64,000 nucleotides of DNA from Haploplasma axanthum (lineage in GTDB: Bacteria > Bacillota_I > Bacilli_A > Acholeplasmatales > Acholeplasmataceae), in contig NZ_LR215048.1 in NCBI RefSeq assembly GCF_900660745.1, forward strand, positions 248,001 to 312,000. The letters are read 5' to 3'. The translations under genes were made by a program, and so were the position numbers. Positions 28,941 through 38,438 of the stretch are shown here, in pieces (position 1 is the first letter of the stretch; each line of letters starts with the position of its first letter). The notes under the pieces were generated by a model. It was not told where the DNA came from. It searched no databases and saw nothing but the letters and a program-made list of their open reading frames with translations.

Positions 28941-30053
28941 ATGATTATTTTATTTGTCATTGACAACTACGAGAGTCAGTCTAATGGAGCAACAATTACG
29001 ACACGAAGATTTAGAGAAGCCCTAATGAAGCGAGGGCATGAAGTAAGAGTTTTAACCATATCAAGTAAAAAAGAGAACGGCATTTATGCGTTAAAAGAAA
29101 GAGAACTTCCTTTAGTAACAGGAATTGTTCATAAACAAGATACAATGTTTGCTAAAGCAGATAAAGAGATAATTAAGAATGCCTTAACTGGTGTTGATAT
29201 TTGTCACTTAATGTATCCATTCAAACTATCAAGAGTTACTAATGAAATAGCTAAAGAAATGGGAATTCCAGTAATTACTTCTTACCACATTATGCCAGAA
29301 AATATTGTTTATGGAGCTGGAGTTAGAAAATATAGTTTCTTATTCAATTGGTTAGTTAATTCATATTTCAAATCTTTTTATAAGAAAACACCAATTATTC
29401 ATGCACCATCAAAAATGAGCGAATTAAGTTTAAAAAAGTATTATCCAAAATCTAAAATCTATACAATATCAAATGGTGTAACTGATGAATTCTTCACAGT
29501 TAAAAACAATCCTTCCATTGATAAAATACGTATTGTCTCAATTGGAAGATATTCCAAAGAAAAAGGTCAAGATGTTACTATCAAAGCGATTGGTAATTCA
29601 ATCTATAGAGATAAAATTGAACTTATTTTACCTGGTAAAGGAAAACAAGAAAAGAGATTACGAAAATTAGCTAAAAAATATAATATTGATGTGAAATTTG
29701 GTTTTATGAGTAAACTTGAATTAATGGAAACTCTTAGTTCTGCATACTTATTTATTCATTCTGCTGAAATAGAGATTGAAGGTATGTCATGCTTAGAAGC
29801 GATTGCTGCTGGTGTTGTTCCAATTATTTCTGATTCAAAAAAATCTGCTTCTAATCAATTTTCATTAACTGCTAATAATCTTTTCAAAAATAGAAATTCT
29901 AAAGATCTAACAGAAAAAATTGAATTTTGGATTAGTAACCCTATTAACAGAAATCAAAATGCCTTAGATTATCGAAGTTTTATTGAAAACTACCGAATTT
30001 GTAACTCAGTTGATAAATTTGAAACGATGTTTCAAGAGAACATAAAAAAATGA
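28941..30053 (+). CDS. GT4-family glycosyltransferase
   Basis: 370 residues of GT-B fold. The N-terminal half has GATITTRRFREALMKRGHEV; the C-terminal nucleotide-sugar domain has VSIGRYSKEKGQD and the E-x7-E region EIEIEGMSCLEAIAAG. It is likely a retaining transferase, possibly making glycolipids (glucosyl-diacylglycerol), as related genes do in Acholeplasma-like bacteria. ATG 28941 has GGGGG upstream; an in-frame upstream extension to 28752 overlaps rnhA and is rejected. Confidence 0.82.
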   Translation: MIILFVIDNYESQSNGATITTRRFREALMKRGHEVRVLTISSKKENGIYALKERELPLVTGIVHKQDTMFAKADKEIIKNALTGVDICHLMYPFKLSRVTNEIAKEMGIPVITSYHIMPENIVYGAGVRKYSFLFNWLVNSYFKSFYKKTPIIHAPSKMSELSLKKYYPKSKIYTISNGVTDEFFTVKNNPSIDKIRIVSIGRYSKEKGQDVTIKAIGNSIYRDKIELILPGKGKQEKRLRKLAKKYNIDVKFGFMSKLELMETLSSAYLFIHSAEIEIEGMSCLEAIAAGVVPIISDSKKSASNQFSLTANNLFKNRNSKDLTEKIEFWISNPINRNQNALDYRSFIENYRICNSVDKFETMFQENIKK

Positions 30054-30078
30054 CTATATCCTAGTCATTAAATTATTT

Positions 30079-30110
30079 GGATTAAGATATTTTTCTTAAT
30101 CCTTTTTTTA
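30079..30110. terminator. Terminator between convergent genes
   Basis: GGATTAAG-ATATTTTT-CTTAATCC followed by TTTTTTTA. Serves the rightward glycosyltransferase; the leftward gene ends immediately beside it. Confidence 0.7.
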
Positions 30111-30935
30111 TATTCTTGTTTCCTTGATTACTTTATAATTACTATTTTCTACTTCAAGATCAACACGTTTTTTATTATATCTCTCAAATTGAGTTGAAAT
30201 ATTAAGCAACATTTCATTATCATAGATTTCAAAGTTTTTAATATCATATGTTGCATAATCATTAGGGAAAGCATAATTATGATAAATTGTTACTTTTTTA
30301 TTCTCTCTTACCCAGATTTCTCCAACATTATCAACCAAATAATTTTCATCTGTAAACAATTCTTTTTCTTTTGTACTCATCTTCTTTAACAAGAATTTAT
30401 ACATAACCGGATTCTTTGTTCCAACTGTTAATATAACAAAATCATTTTGATATTTTTTGGATGTTAAACTAGCAATTATAATCATTCCAATTAAAAACAC
30501 TAAAGAAACAATAAAAGCAATTACATATAATCTATCATTTTGATTTAATATAAACAATATCGATGTTGCAATTGATAATATCAATAATATAACTATCCCA
30601 ATAAACCCCAGCTTCTTTTTCATTATGCTTTGAGAATAAATTTGTGGTTCTCTCTTTAGCTTCCATTTAAATCTTGTTTGTCTAAAATTAAATCCGAATG
30701 CTGACTTAAAATTAAGAGAAAGCAACTCAACTAATATATATGGAGAAAGTGTAATTAATGTTCCTATAAGATTTTTAGTTGATGAATAATAAATTATTCC
30801 ATTTGCTATCATCACTACGTTATATATAATAATTGTTGTTTTTGTACTTAACTTATTTGAAAATAAAACTTGCAGCAAATATAACAAAAACAATGCTGAT
30901 CCTAAGTTTGTTATTATAATTAATAAATATTCCAT
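30108..30935 (-). CDS. Membrane protein of unknown function
   Basis: 275 residues. Three hydrophobic helices at the start (two before residue 50, one near 55-70), two more near 110-160 (GIVILLILSIATSILFIL, VIAFIVSLVFLIGMIIIASL), then a ~110-residue soluble C-terminal domain of beta character with YATYDIKNFEIYDNEML. I do not recognise the family. It follows the diguanylate cyclase by 12 bp, suggesting one transcript. Confidence 0.6.
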   Translation of the reverse strand: MEYLLIIITNLGSALFLLYLLQVLFSNKLSTKTTIIIYNVVMIANGIIYYSSTKNLIGTLITLSPYILVELLSLNFKSAFGFNFRQTRFKWKLKREPQIYSQSIMKKKLGFIGIVILLILSIATSILFILNQNDRLYVIAFIVSLVFLIGMIIIASLTSKKYQNDFVILTVGTKNPVMYKFLLKKMSTKEKELFTDENYLVDNVGEIWVRENKKVTIYHNYAFPNDYATYDIKNFEIYDNEMLLNISTQFERYNKKRVDLEVENSNYKVIKETRI

Positions 30936-30947
30936 TTCATCAATCTC

Positions 30948-32129
30948 CTATTTTACAAAGAATTTAAAATTATTCTTCTCTTCATACTTAACCTTGTACA
31001 TCGCTGTATCAGCCTTTTTTCTTAATGTTCCTATTGTTTTACCATCTTTCGGATAGACAGATAAACCCATTGAAATTGTTACACTTATTTTATTTTTATT
31101 AATAGTTATTGGTTTAGCAATTTCTTTAATGATTTTTTTTAATCGATACTCAATTTGAAATTGCTCTTTATTATCCTGAATTATCATGATAAATTCATCA
31201 CCACCATATCTAGCAATAAAATCATCATCTGTCATTTCATTAGTGAGTCTTTCGCCTATTTTCTTTAAAATAGCATCTCCAATTTCATGACCATAGTTAT
31301 CATTAATGAATTTAAAATCATCTAAATCAAACATAGCAAGTGCAAACTTCTTAGAATTCTTTACCGCTAAATCAAACTTATTTACTAATAATCTTCTGTT
31401 TGGTAAATTTGTTAACTCATCATAATTAGCATAAAACTCTAATACTTCTTGTTGTTTCTTTAAACTTCCAATAGATCTTCTTTGAATCATAAATAAATTT
31501 GTTTGAATAAAGCCTATAAATAATGCAAGATGAATTCCTAAGAAAATTAAACTTTGATCTTGACTATAATACTCATACTTTCCATTTACAACATTTATTA
31601 AGTCATATATATTAACCACTTTTATAAGTATGAATCCAAATATTACAATAAGTGAAGGTATCATTCTTACAAGATTAAGTTTTTTTCTAACAATGAATAG
31701 TGTAATTGCACATTTAAGATTAACATAGATAACAGTTGAATTAATTAATATATCCATGAGAACTGCATCAACCTTTGTTAATAAGCTAACTCCCACATAA
31801 ATAAAAAGAGCGACTACGATTATTATTTTATCATAATATGGAGTCTTAATACTATTGACTCTATAAAACCCTCTTATAGCAAAAATATTTGCAAGTAAAA
31901 ATAATAAACTCGGAATAATTATTCCAAACAAATCACTATGATTTCCTACTAGAAAAACCAGTAACATAGCTGTTAATTGAACAATAATACTAGTAATTAG
32001 AAGTTCAGTTCCTTTATATAATTGTCTAACAGAATAAAAAGAAATTATTGGTACAATACATACTGTTATTTGTAATATTATAGCAACAGCTATAAAAGTC
32101 TCGAAATTAATAATACCACCTCTTTTCAT
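30948..32129 (-). CDS. Membrane-bound diguanylate cyclase (GGDEF)
   Basis: 393 residues. Six or seven N-terminal transmembrane helices (to residue ~215) precede a full GGDEF domain: DELTNLPNRR, FDLDDFKFINDNYGHEIGD and the active site ARYGGDEFIMI, ending KKADTAMYKVK. It makes cyclic di-GMP from two GTP. No allosteric RxxD is obvious immediately before the GGDEF. The membrane module may be a sensor. No EAL phosphodiesterase or PilZ gene is in the window. Confidence 0.9.
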   Translation of the reverse strand: MKRGGIINFETFIAVAIILQITVCIVPIISFYSVRQLYKGTELLITSIIVQLTAMLLVFLVGNHSDLFGIIIPSLLFLLANIFAIRGFYRVNSIKTPYYDKIIIVVALFIYVGVSLLTKVDAVLMDILINSTVIYVNLKCAITLFIVRKKLNLVRMIPSLIVIFGFILIKVVNIYDLINVVNGKYEYYSQDQSLIFLGIHLALFIGFIQTNLFMIQRRSIGSLKKQQEVLEFYANYDELTNLPNRRLLVNKFDLAVKNSKKFALAMFDLDDFKFINDNYGHEIGDAILKKIGERLTNEMTDDDFIARYGGDEFIMIIQDNKEQFQIEYRLKKIIKEIAKPITINKNKISVTISMGLSVYPKDGKTIGTLRKKADTAMYKVKYEEKNNFKFFVK

Positions 32130-32149
32130 ATAGTAATATTATACTATAA

Positions 32150-32473
32150 TTAAGAGATTTTTCTTCTTTTGGAAGTTTTGTAAATTAAAACAAATGATAT
32201 TATCATTCCAATACATCCAATTCCTATTCCAAAAAGGGCATTATAATAATTACTTGGATTACTACTTGTTACTGATAAAATAGCTTTTTGGGTTAATGCA
32301 ATATCGGTTAATGACGTCATAAAACTTATAACTTTAATAACATTTAAAAGCGGTGATTTTCTTTTTGTTTTGTAAACACCAATAATTGCTAGGCCTATAT
32401 TCAAAAATGAGAATGATGCTATAAATATTGCAACAATTAAATCAAACGGACAATCAATATGAAAAATACACAT
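32150..32473 (-). CDS. Small four-helix membrane protein of unknown function
   Basis: 107 residues, four predicted membrane helices with a basic tail KTSKRRKIS. Not recognised. Starts MCIFHIDCPFDLIVAIF; lies between glmS and the GGDEF gene on the same strand. Confidence 0.5.
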   Translation of the reverse strand: MCIFHIDCPFDLIVAIFIASFSFLNIGLAIIGVYKTKRKSPLLNVIKVISFMTSLTDIALTQKAILSVTSSNPSNYYNALFGIGIGCIGMIISFVLIYKTSKRRKIS

Positions 32474-32499
32474 TCATTATAAATATGTATCTTAATTAA

Positions 32500-34284
32500 T
32501 TATTCAACTGTCACACTTTTTGCTAAATTTCTTGGTTTATCTATATCAAGACCACGTTCTAATGCTGCATAATATGCTAAAAGTTGTGTTGGAACAACCA
32601 TTAACATTGGGGCAAGAAAAGAATTAACATCATTTAAAACAATTTCATCATCCTTATGTTTCAATGATTCTAATGTAATAATAATCGTTTCAGCACCTCT
32701 GGCATTTGTTTCTTTTAAATTTGATCTAGTGTTAAGTGCAATATCTTTATTAGAAATTAATGCTATAACTGGCGTTTTATCTTCGATTAAAGCAATCGTT
32801 CCATGTTTTAACTCTCCAGCTGCAAATCCTTCTGTTTGAATATAAGAGATTTCTTTTAATTTTAGTGCAGCTTCTAGCGAAGTGTAATAATCTAATCCTC
32901 TACCAATATAGAAACAATTCTGTTTTGTTAGTTTTTCATGAGCTAATATCGATATCTCTTGATTTTCTAAGAAAATCTCAATTGCTACTGCAACTCTATT
33001 TAATTCAGACTTTATATCAATAGAATTAAGTGCAATTTTGTTAGCAAGGATAGCAAAAACAGCAATTTGAGCAATATAAGCCTTTGTTGATGCAACAGCA
33101 ATTTCAGGACCAGCAAAAAGTTCAAGATAAAAATCTGCTTCTCTAGCTAACGTAGATGTTTTAACATTTGTTATTGTTAATGTCTTAAAACCTTTGTTTT
33201 TAATATTAAGAAGGCAAGCACGTAAATCTGCTGTTTCTCCTGATTGTGAAACTAGAATAAAAAATGGATTTTTTGTTAATAATGGCATATGATATGCAAA
33301 TTCAGATGCAATATGAACTTCAACTGGAATATTTACTAATTCTTCTATTAATGCTTTTCCAACATATCCAGCATGCATTGAAGTTCCAGCTGCAAGAACA
33401 TATACACGATCACTATTTTTAATCTCGTTAATTAACTCACTTTTAATTATTTCTTTTTGGTCAGTTAAATAGTTTTGAATTACCCTTCTAATTACAGAAG
33501 GCTGTTCATAAATCTCTTTTAACATGTAGTGCTGATATTCACCCATATCTGCAGATGATTCATCTAAATCAATTTCTTGATACGTAACTTTTTGTTCCTC
33601 GTGATTTAAATTAAACATTTTAACTTGATTTTCATTAGCAACAACAAATGTATGATCAGGTAGTGAAAAGAATTCATTTGCATAACCAACTAATGCCATT
33701 AAATCTGATGCTATTGTAACACCTTCATTACTTCTTCCTATTACTAATGGTGACTTATTTTTAGCAACATAAATAGTATCTGAATCTAAGGTGTCAATAA
33801 CAAGTAACGCATATGATCCTTTTAATAATTTCAATGTATCCATAATTGCATCACATGTATTTCTATTTTTTGAAAATTCTTCAATCAATTTTGCAATTAC
33901 TTCAGTATCCGTTTCAGAATAAAACTTTAAATCTTTCAAATAAATGTTTTTAAGTTCTTCATAATTCTCAATTACACCATTATGTACTATAATAAATCTT
34001 TTTGTATCTGAATAATGAGGGTGTGCATTATCCTTAGTTACTTTCCCATGTGTTGCCCATCTTGTATGACCAATACTTACACTTGTTTTAGCAACATCCT
34101 TCGTTAAATCAACAATCTTTTGAACTCTTCCAAAATCTTTATAAATTTCATATTCTGACTTTTCTTCATTATATACTGTTATACCTGCAGAGTCATATCC
34201 ACGATATTCAAGTTTTTTTAACCCTTCAAGGACTACTTTTTTAGCATCTTTATTTTTTCCTATATATCCAACTATTCCGCACAT
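32500..34284 (-). CDS. glmS: Glutamine-fructose-6-phosphate aminotransferase
   Basis: 594 residues. The N-terminal glutaminase has catalytic Cys2 (MCGIVGYIG) and the pattern GYDSAGI, HTRWATHG; the C-terminal isomerase has two SIS domains with SQSGETADLRA and ASTKAYIAQ. The end DKPRNLAKSVTVE is the conserved tail. It makes glucosamine-6-phosphate for amino-sugar synthesis. No glmS ribozyme is visible upstream; a 9-bp stem-loop sits between the promoter and the ribosome site instead. Confidence 0.95.
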   Translation of the reverse strand: MCGIVGYIGKNKDAKKVVLEGLKKLEYRGYDSAGITVYNEEKSEYEIYKDFGRVQKIVDLTKDVAKTSVSIGHTRWATHGKVTKDNAHPHYSDTKRFIIVHNGVIENYEELKNIYLKDLKFYSETDTEVIAKLIEEFSKNRNTCDAIMDTLKLLKGSYALLVIDTLDSDTIYVAKNKSPLVIGRSNEGVTIASDLMALVGYANEFFSLPDHTFVVANENQVKMFNLNHEEQKVTYQEIDLDESSADMGEYQHYMLKEIYEQPSVIRRVIQNYLTDQKEIIKSELINEIKNSDRVYVLAAGTSMHAGYVGKALIEELVNIPVEVHIASEFAYHMPLLTKNPFFILVSQSGETADLRACLLNIKNKGFKTLTITNVKTSTLAREADFYLELFAGPEIAVASTKAYIAQIAVFAILANKIALNSIDIKSELNRVAVAIEIFLENQEISILAHEKLTKQNCFYIGRGLDYYTSLEAALKLKEISYIQTEGFAAGELKHGTIALIEDKTPVIALISNKDIALNTRSNLKETNARGAETIIITLESLKHKDDEIVLNDVNSFLAPMLMVVPTQLLAYYAALERGLDIDKPRNLAKSVTVE

Positions 34285-34345
34285 GTATATACTTCTCCCT
34301 CTAATAAAAGCCTTTATTACGCTTTTATTGTGAAAAAATTATATC
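34285..34345 (-). promoter_or_regulatory. glmS promoter and 5' leader hairpin
   Basis: On the minus strand: TATAAT at 34343-34338, then a 9-bp perfect stem AATAAAAGC/GCTTTTATT (34329-34321 with 34311-34303), then AGAGGGAG as ribosome site at 34302-34295. The stem starts about at +1 and ends against the ribosome site, so it could protect the 5' end or tune translation. No conserved glmS ribozyme core was found. Confidence 0.5.
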
Positions 34346-34707
34346 ATAAATGCATTGAAAAATAGTAATTTTTTGATTATTTTTTTAAAAATAATAGGCA
34401 TAACTTTTGTTCATTGATAATGTTATATCGTTATAATTGTTTTCAAGTTTTAAAATAATACTAAAAGATTTTATATTTTATAACAAACTTCTAAAAATTA
34501 GTTTTATTAAGTGTTTCATCCAAAATAAAAACAAAAAGAAAAGAGCTGTAGACTATGAAAGTATTAAAACTTCATTTCTTTACATCTCTTTTATTACTTA
34601 ATGGTTTTAACATTATATTTAATTTATTAGAATATAAATAAAATCATGGACATTCTGTTTTTATTAAAATATCGTATAGAAATAGTAGTTATGTTTAACT
34701 ACTACTT
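34346..34707. other. AT-rich intergenic region with possible IS91-end relic
   Basis: No supportable gene. Around 34478-34525 the sequence resembles the right part of the IS91 element (25952-25999): both read AAACTTCTAA...AGTTTT...TTAAGT. A 28-codon hydrophobic frame at 34555-34641 lacks a convincing ribosome site. Confidence 0.35.
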
Positions 34708-35397
34708 TCATATAGTTATAAATTTGTTAAACTCTATTACTTTTAATAAAATAATATTTGTTATAGAGAATAATAAAATCACTGTAATACTTCCTATATA
34801 AGCATGACTTGCAAATAATACTAAAAATAACAACCATAGAGATGACAATACTATTGACATTATGAACCTAATTGTAAATATTTTCTTATTTCTAGGATAA
34901 AAGTAAATTAGAACCCCTACAGCAATAATAGCAATGGTTGTTAAAAAAGCTAATAATGCAATAACATTTCCTATCTCAGAAATTGATCCTAATAAATTAT
35001 ATAGATTCACTTTAACAAATGCATTACCTATCGTTGGAAAAAATGGCTCATTAATCTTAATTTTAAGAATAGGAAAAAGGTACATTAGTAACATTAATAT
35101 TCCAAAGCATACAGTATAAATGGCAGTTGTAAAGCCTTGTTTATTATAGAATTTCTCTTGACTATTGTCAGAGTACTCATCATTACTCATACTTGTACTA
35201 ATATCCTTTAATAGTAAATAATCTATTGAACAACTAAATATTTTTGATAATTCAATAATCTTATCTGTTTCTGGAAAAGTAATATTGCTTTCCCACTTTG
35301 ATACCGCTTGCCTTGAAACATTTAATTTATCTGCAAGTTCTTCCTGAGTTAAATTCCTTTCTTTTCTTAGCTTAGCTATCTTCTCACCTGTAGTCAT
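34708..35397 (-). CDS. XRE-family regulator with membrane C-terminus
   Basis: 229 residues. Residues 1-65 are a helix-turn-helix (MTTGEKIAKLRKERNLTQEELADKL begins it, then SRQAVSKWE). The rest holds four predicted membrane helices. Such membrane-tethered XRE regulators are common in Firmicutes and often sense envelope stress or partner membrane proteins. AGGAGG precedes the ATG. Alone between non-coding stretches. Confidence 0.8.
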   Translation of the reverse strand: MTTGEKIAKLRKERNLTQEELADKLNVSRQAVSKWESNITFPETDKIIELSKIFSCSIDYLLLKDISTSMSNDEYSDNSQEKFYNKQGFTTAIYTVCFGILMLLMYLFPILKIKINEPFFPTIGNAFVKVNLYNLLGSISEIGNVIALLAFLTTIAIIAVGVLIYFYPRNKKIFTIRFIMSIVLSSLWLLFLVLFASHAYIGSITVILLFSITNIILLKVIEFNKFITI

Positions 35398-35810
35398 TGT
35401 TAAGACCTCCTCTTTATAAATGAATTATACATTACATTTTGACTAAAAACCATAAGTCTCAAGTTTCAATTTGTTAACTATAGGTTGCATATAGCATAAA
35501 TAATAGTAAATTACATTTAAATACTAAATATAAACTTCATTTTTACATCTAAACTTTTAATTATTATGCTTTACACCTTTATTAAAAGTATATTAATCAC
35601 TTCTTCATAAACTGTTTTAAAAATAGAGAACCTACTACTTTATAATTATATAACTTATTATTTTCTTCCTTAACTAAATCTACTTTTTTTAGTATCTTAT
35701 AAGTTTCATTATTTTATTAGTTTAAAATCATCATTTTTTTATATTTTTAAATTTAAACAATATATGATATAATTTATACATAAAAATATTAATAAATAGA
35801 GGGATGTATT
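35398..35810. other. Non-coding interval of ~410 bp
   Basis: No gene seen on either strand. The right end holds a TATAAT at about 35767-35772 and an AGAGGGATG site serving the next rightward gene. The rest is featureless AT-rich DNA. Confidence 0.45.
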
Positions 35811-37097
35811 ATGGAAAATGAACAAAATACTCAAGAACTAAGTTTATTGGATCTTTGGTTTAAAATTTGGAAGAACAAAATTTTAGTGATACTTATAACG
35901 ATTGGTATTACTATTATTGGAGTAAGTTTTATATACTTACAAAATAAAAGTGGTGCTAAACTCGAAAATAAATTTACATATAATTTCCAAAATATTGGAA
36001 ATGAAAAATATCCTGATGGGTCTATATTTGACTATAGAGAATTAATTTCACGTGATTTTTTAACTGAAATTAAAGAATCTAATACTGATTTCAAGGATGT
36101 TGATATAAAGAAATTAACAAATGATAATAATATGGATCTTGAAATAGTTGAGGAACGATCAGAAAAAACTGATGAAATCTTAAATAGATACTATAAAATT
36201 ACTATGTCACTAGCTATATTTGGAAATGATAGCATTCTTGCTGAATCATTCCTCGAAAGTATCCATACAAAGATTATTAACACTGCAAAAGAAAAAAACC
36301 ATTCTTTAGAAGCTTATAACTATATTAAACCTAATGTTTCATCACAAAGAAGTACTTCAAGCATCTTAGATGATCCTGAATATACTTATACTGATTTATT
36401 AAATGTAATCAGAAAACAATATAGTCTAATTGATACTGAGTATACTAACTTAATTTCAAGATATGGGAAAATTGATATAAATAATAATTCTATTGAAAAA
36501 CTTCAAAAAGAATTTAGAATTTGGTATGAACAAACTGTCTTAGTTGATTCATTGACTAATGAAGTTTTAAATAATGGTTATATTAGAGAAGTAAGCTTTG
36601 AAGAAACTAAAAGACGTGCTAAATTCCAATATGATAGTCTTAATAATGCCCATATTGAAAATGCAAAGAATCTTAATGATTTAAAAGATACTTATGCAGA
36701 GTTAAATACTAATGGAACTTCAATCGGAAATAATGTTATTCTTGATGAGATAGCTAGTAGAACTACTACGAATAATGCTTTAGAATTTCAAATGGCTAAA
36801 TATGAACAAATTATGAATGCCACTGAACCAAAAGTTGATAAAGTGTTTGAGGAAAATGTGATTAATATACTTGATAAATTGGATAACGAATCTTCTAATT
36901 TTAATGAATTATATATTACTTATTTAAATGAGAATACTCGTTATATCCCATATAAGACTGAAGAATTTAATATTGCTAAACCTCATAGTTTAATGATGAT
37001 GGGAGCTGTTATTGTTATTCTTGGTGGTATCATTGGTGTAAGTGCTGCATTAATAAAAGAAGCTGTAGATAATAGAAAGAAACTTGAACTTGAATAG
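35811..37097 (+). CDS. Wzz/chain-length-determinant-like membrane protein
   Basis: 428 residues with membrane helices at both ends (residues ~20-40 ILVILITIGITIIGVSFIY; ~392-412 SLMMMGAVIVILGGIIGVSA) around a long extracytoplasmic, largely helical domain. The opening ELSLLDLWFKIWKNKIL is the standard Wzz N-terminus. Such proteins regulate polysaccharide length or export, usually beside a BY-kinase and sugar transferases, none of which are here. The only rightward gene in this part of the left arm, flanked by a terminator. Confidence 0.65.
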   Translation: MENEQNTQELSLLDLWFKIWKNKILVILITIGITIIGVSFIYLQNKSGAKLENKFTYNFQNIGNEKYPDGSIFDYRELISRDFLTEIKESNTDFKDVDIKKLTNDNNMDLEIVEERSEKTDEILNRYYKITMSLAIFGNDSILAESFLESIHTKIINTAKEKNHSLEAYNYIKPNVSSQRSTSSILDDPEYTYTDLLNVIRKQYSLIDTEYTNLISRYGKIDINNNSIEKLQKEFRIWYEQTVLVDSLTNEVLNNGYIREVSFEETKRRAKFQYDSLNNAHIENAKNLNDLKDTYAELNTNGTSIGNNVILDEIASRTTTNNALEFQMAKYEQIMNATEPKVDKVFEENVINILDKLDNESSNFNELYITYLNENTRYIPYKTEEFNIAKPHSLMMMGAVIVILGGIIGVSAALIKEAVDNRKKLELE

Positions 37098-37110
37098 TAA
37101 TTATCTATAT

Positions 37111-37146
37111 AGTAGTTTGCATAAAGCAAGCTACTTTTTTTATAAA
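37111..37146 (+). terminator. Terminator of the Wzz-like gene
   Basis: AGTAGTTTGC-ATAAA-GCAAGCTACT followed by TTTTTTT. Confidence 0.65.
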
Positions 37147-37173
37147 TAAAAAAACTACGAATTTCTTCGCAGT
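37147..37173 (-). terminator. Terminator of the ParA-like operon
   Basis: Minus strand AACTGCGAA-GAAA-TTCGTAGTT, one mismatch, followed by a T run. Faces the rightward terminator. Confidence 0.5.
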
Positions 37174-37959
37174 TTATAATTTAATTGATTTAAATAATTC
37201 AGTAAATACTTCAATTAGAAGTTTTTTCTGATTTTTTTGATAATAATTCAAAGATGTAACATCTTCATCAAAAATAACAATTCCTTTTTGTTGAAGAGTT
37301 TGTATATTACTCTTTTCAGGGATTGGTTTTAATACAATAGCATTTTGAAGATTATCTTTTGTAATAGTTACTATTTCTTCTAATGCAACTGAAGGAACTG
37401 ATTTCATCTTAGAGAATCCATTTGGTAAAACATATCTAATCTTATCTAATTCAATACCTGAATCAACAAAGTATTGAAGAGTATTGTAGAAACCATTAAC
37501 ACCTAGCTTGTTTAATTCAACAATCAGTATAATATGATTACATAACTCTAAAATGATCTCACTTGTTCTATTACTTGATGGTGGTAAATCAACAAAAACA
37601 TAATCATAGCGTGATTTAAACTCTTCAATTAAATTAACGAATTGTTTCTCAAATGCACGCTCTAAAGTTAATTTTTTTGATAACATATCAATATTAAGAG
37701 TTTTGATACCATCGATATTAGGACGCATTTCTATAAGTGCTTCGTCAATACTAATTGATTCAGTAAGTAAATGTTCAATATAGTTATCTTCTCTATTAAA
37801 AACTTCACTTGATTTACCAAACATTTCAAAAATAGAGTTTTGATCATCAATACTCACAATTAAAACTTTTTTTCCAAGTGATGCAAGATAATCAGCATGT
37901 TCACCAAGGATTGTTGTTTTTCCAACTCCACCTTTTTTACAAAAATATGTAATAAGCAT
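37174..37959 (-). CDS. ParA/MinD-like ATPase
   Basis: 261 residues. A deviant Walker A KKGGVGKTT near residue 8, DLPPSS near 124 as the Walker B region, and IVELNKLGVNG. This family positions DNA or protein cargo by ATP-driven dimer cycling. It follows the small partner gene with no gap. It is not in the usual gidB-soj-spo0J context, and its companion is not a ParB, so it is more like a plasmid-type or cargo-positioning ParA. Confidence 0.85.
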   Translation of the reverse strand: MLITYFCKKGGVGKTTILGEHADYLASLGKKVLIVSIDDQNSIFEMFGKSSEVFNREDNYIEHLLTESISIDEALIEMRPNIDGIKTLNIDMLSKKLTLERAFEKQFVNLIEEFKSRYDYVFVDLPPSSNRTSEIILELCNHIILIVELNKLGVNGFYNTLQYFVDSGIELDKIRYVLPNGFSKMKSVPSVALEEIVTITKDNLQNAIVLKPIPEKSNIQTLQQKGIVIFDEDVTSLNYYQKNQKKLLIEVFTELFKSIKL

Positions 37960-38307
37960 CTATTTTACATCCTTCCCTTTTAATTTTGAAACTACTGCCT
38001 CGTATTTCTTCTTATCAACTGAATATAAATGAGCTAATAAAGCATTATCAATTATAAGTGCAGTTTTTTCATTAGGGTAAACAGTTTTTAAAGCTTCAAA
38101 AACATCTTTACTTAATCTTGTAATGATGAATTTACGTTTTAAACTTGTTTTTTGTTCGATTTTGAATGGAACAAATGTTTCTTTTGGTGCTTTGACAACC
38201 TCTTTAGTTTCAATAACTGTTTCTTTCAACTCTAATGGATTTACTCGCTTATTTAAAGTTGTTGTTTGTGTTTTTTCTGCTTCTAAAGGACTTTTTCTTT
38301 TTTGCAT
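37960..38307 (-). CDS. Small basic partner of the ParA-like ATPase
   Basis: 115 residues. The first ~65 are a disordered, Lys/Thr/Glu-rich arm with two similar short stretches (KRKSPLEAEK and KRVNPLELKE); the remainder is compact (KFIITRLSKDVFEALKTVYPNEKTALIIDNAL), resembling a ribbon-helix-helix or a similar small DNA-binding fold. The start ATG at 38307 has GGGGGTTGAT upstream; two in-frame ATGs further up are unsupported. ParA stimulators often use a basic N-terminal arm, which fits, but this is inferred. Confidence 0.6.
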   Translation of the reverse strand: MQKRKSPLEAEKTQTTTLNKRVNPLELKETVIETKEVVKAPKETFVPFKIEQKTSLKRKFIITRLSKDVFEALKTVYPNEKTALIIDNALLAHLYSVDKKKYEAVVSKLKGKDVK

Positions 38308-38438
38308 GATATCAACCCCCATTTTTTTCATTATATCATAGTATTAATATATTTAAAACTAAGATAATTAAAATTATTATATTTATAATTAAATATTGCA
38401 TTTTCTGCATTAATTAACATTTTTCTACGTTAATTTTT

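Noticed and set aside
32500-34600. glmS ribozyme upstream of glmS
   Set aside because: Only a promoter and a simple 9-bp hairpin are visible; no room or core sequence for the ribozyme before the start codon.
34555-34641. 28-codon hydrophobic small ORF (MKVLKLHFF...)
   Set aside because: No good ribosome site or promoter; cannot be told apart from chance in AT-rich DNA.
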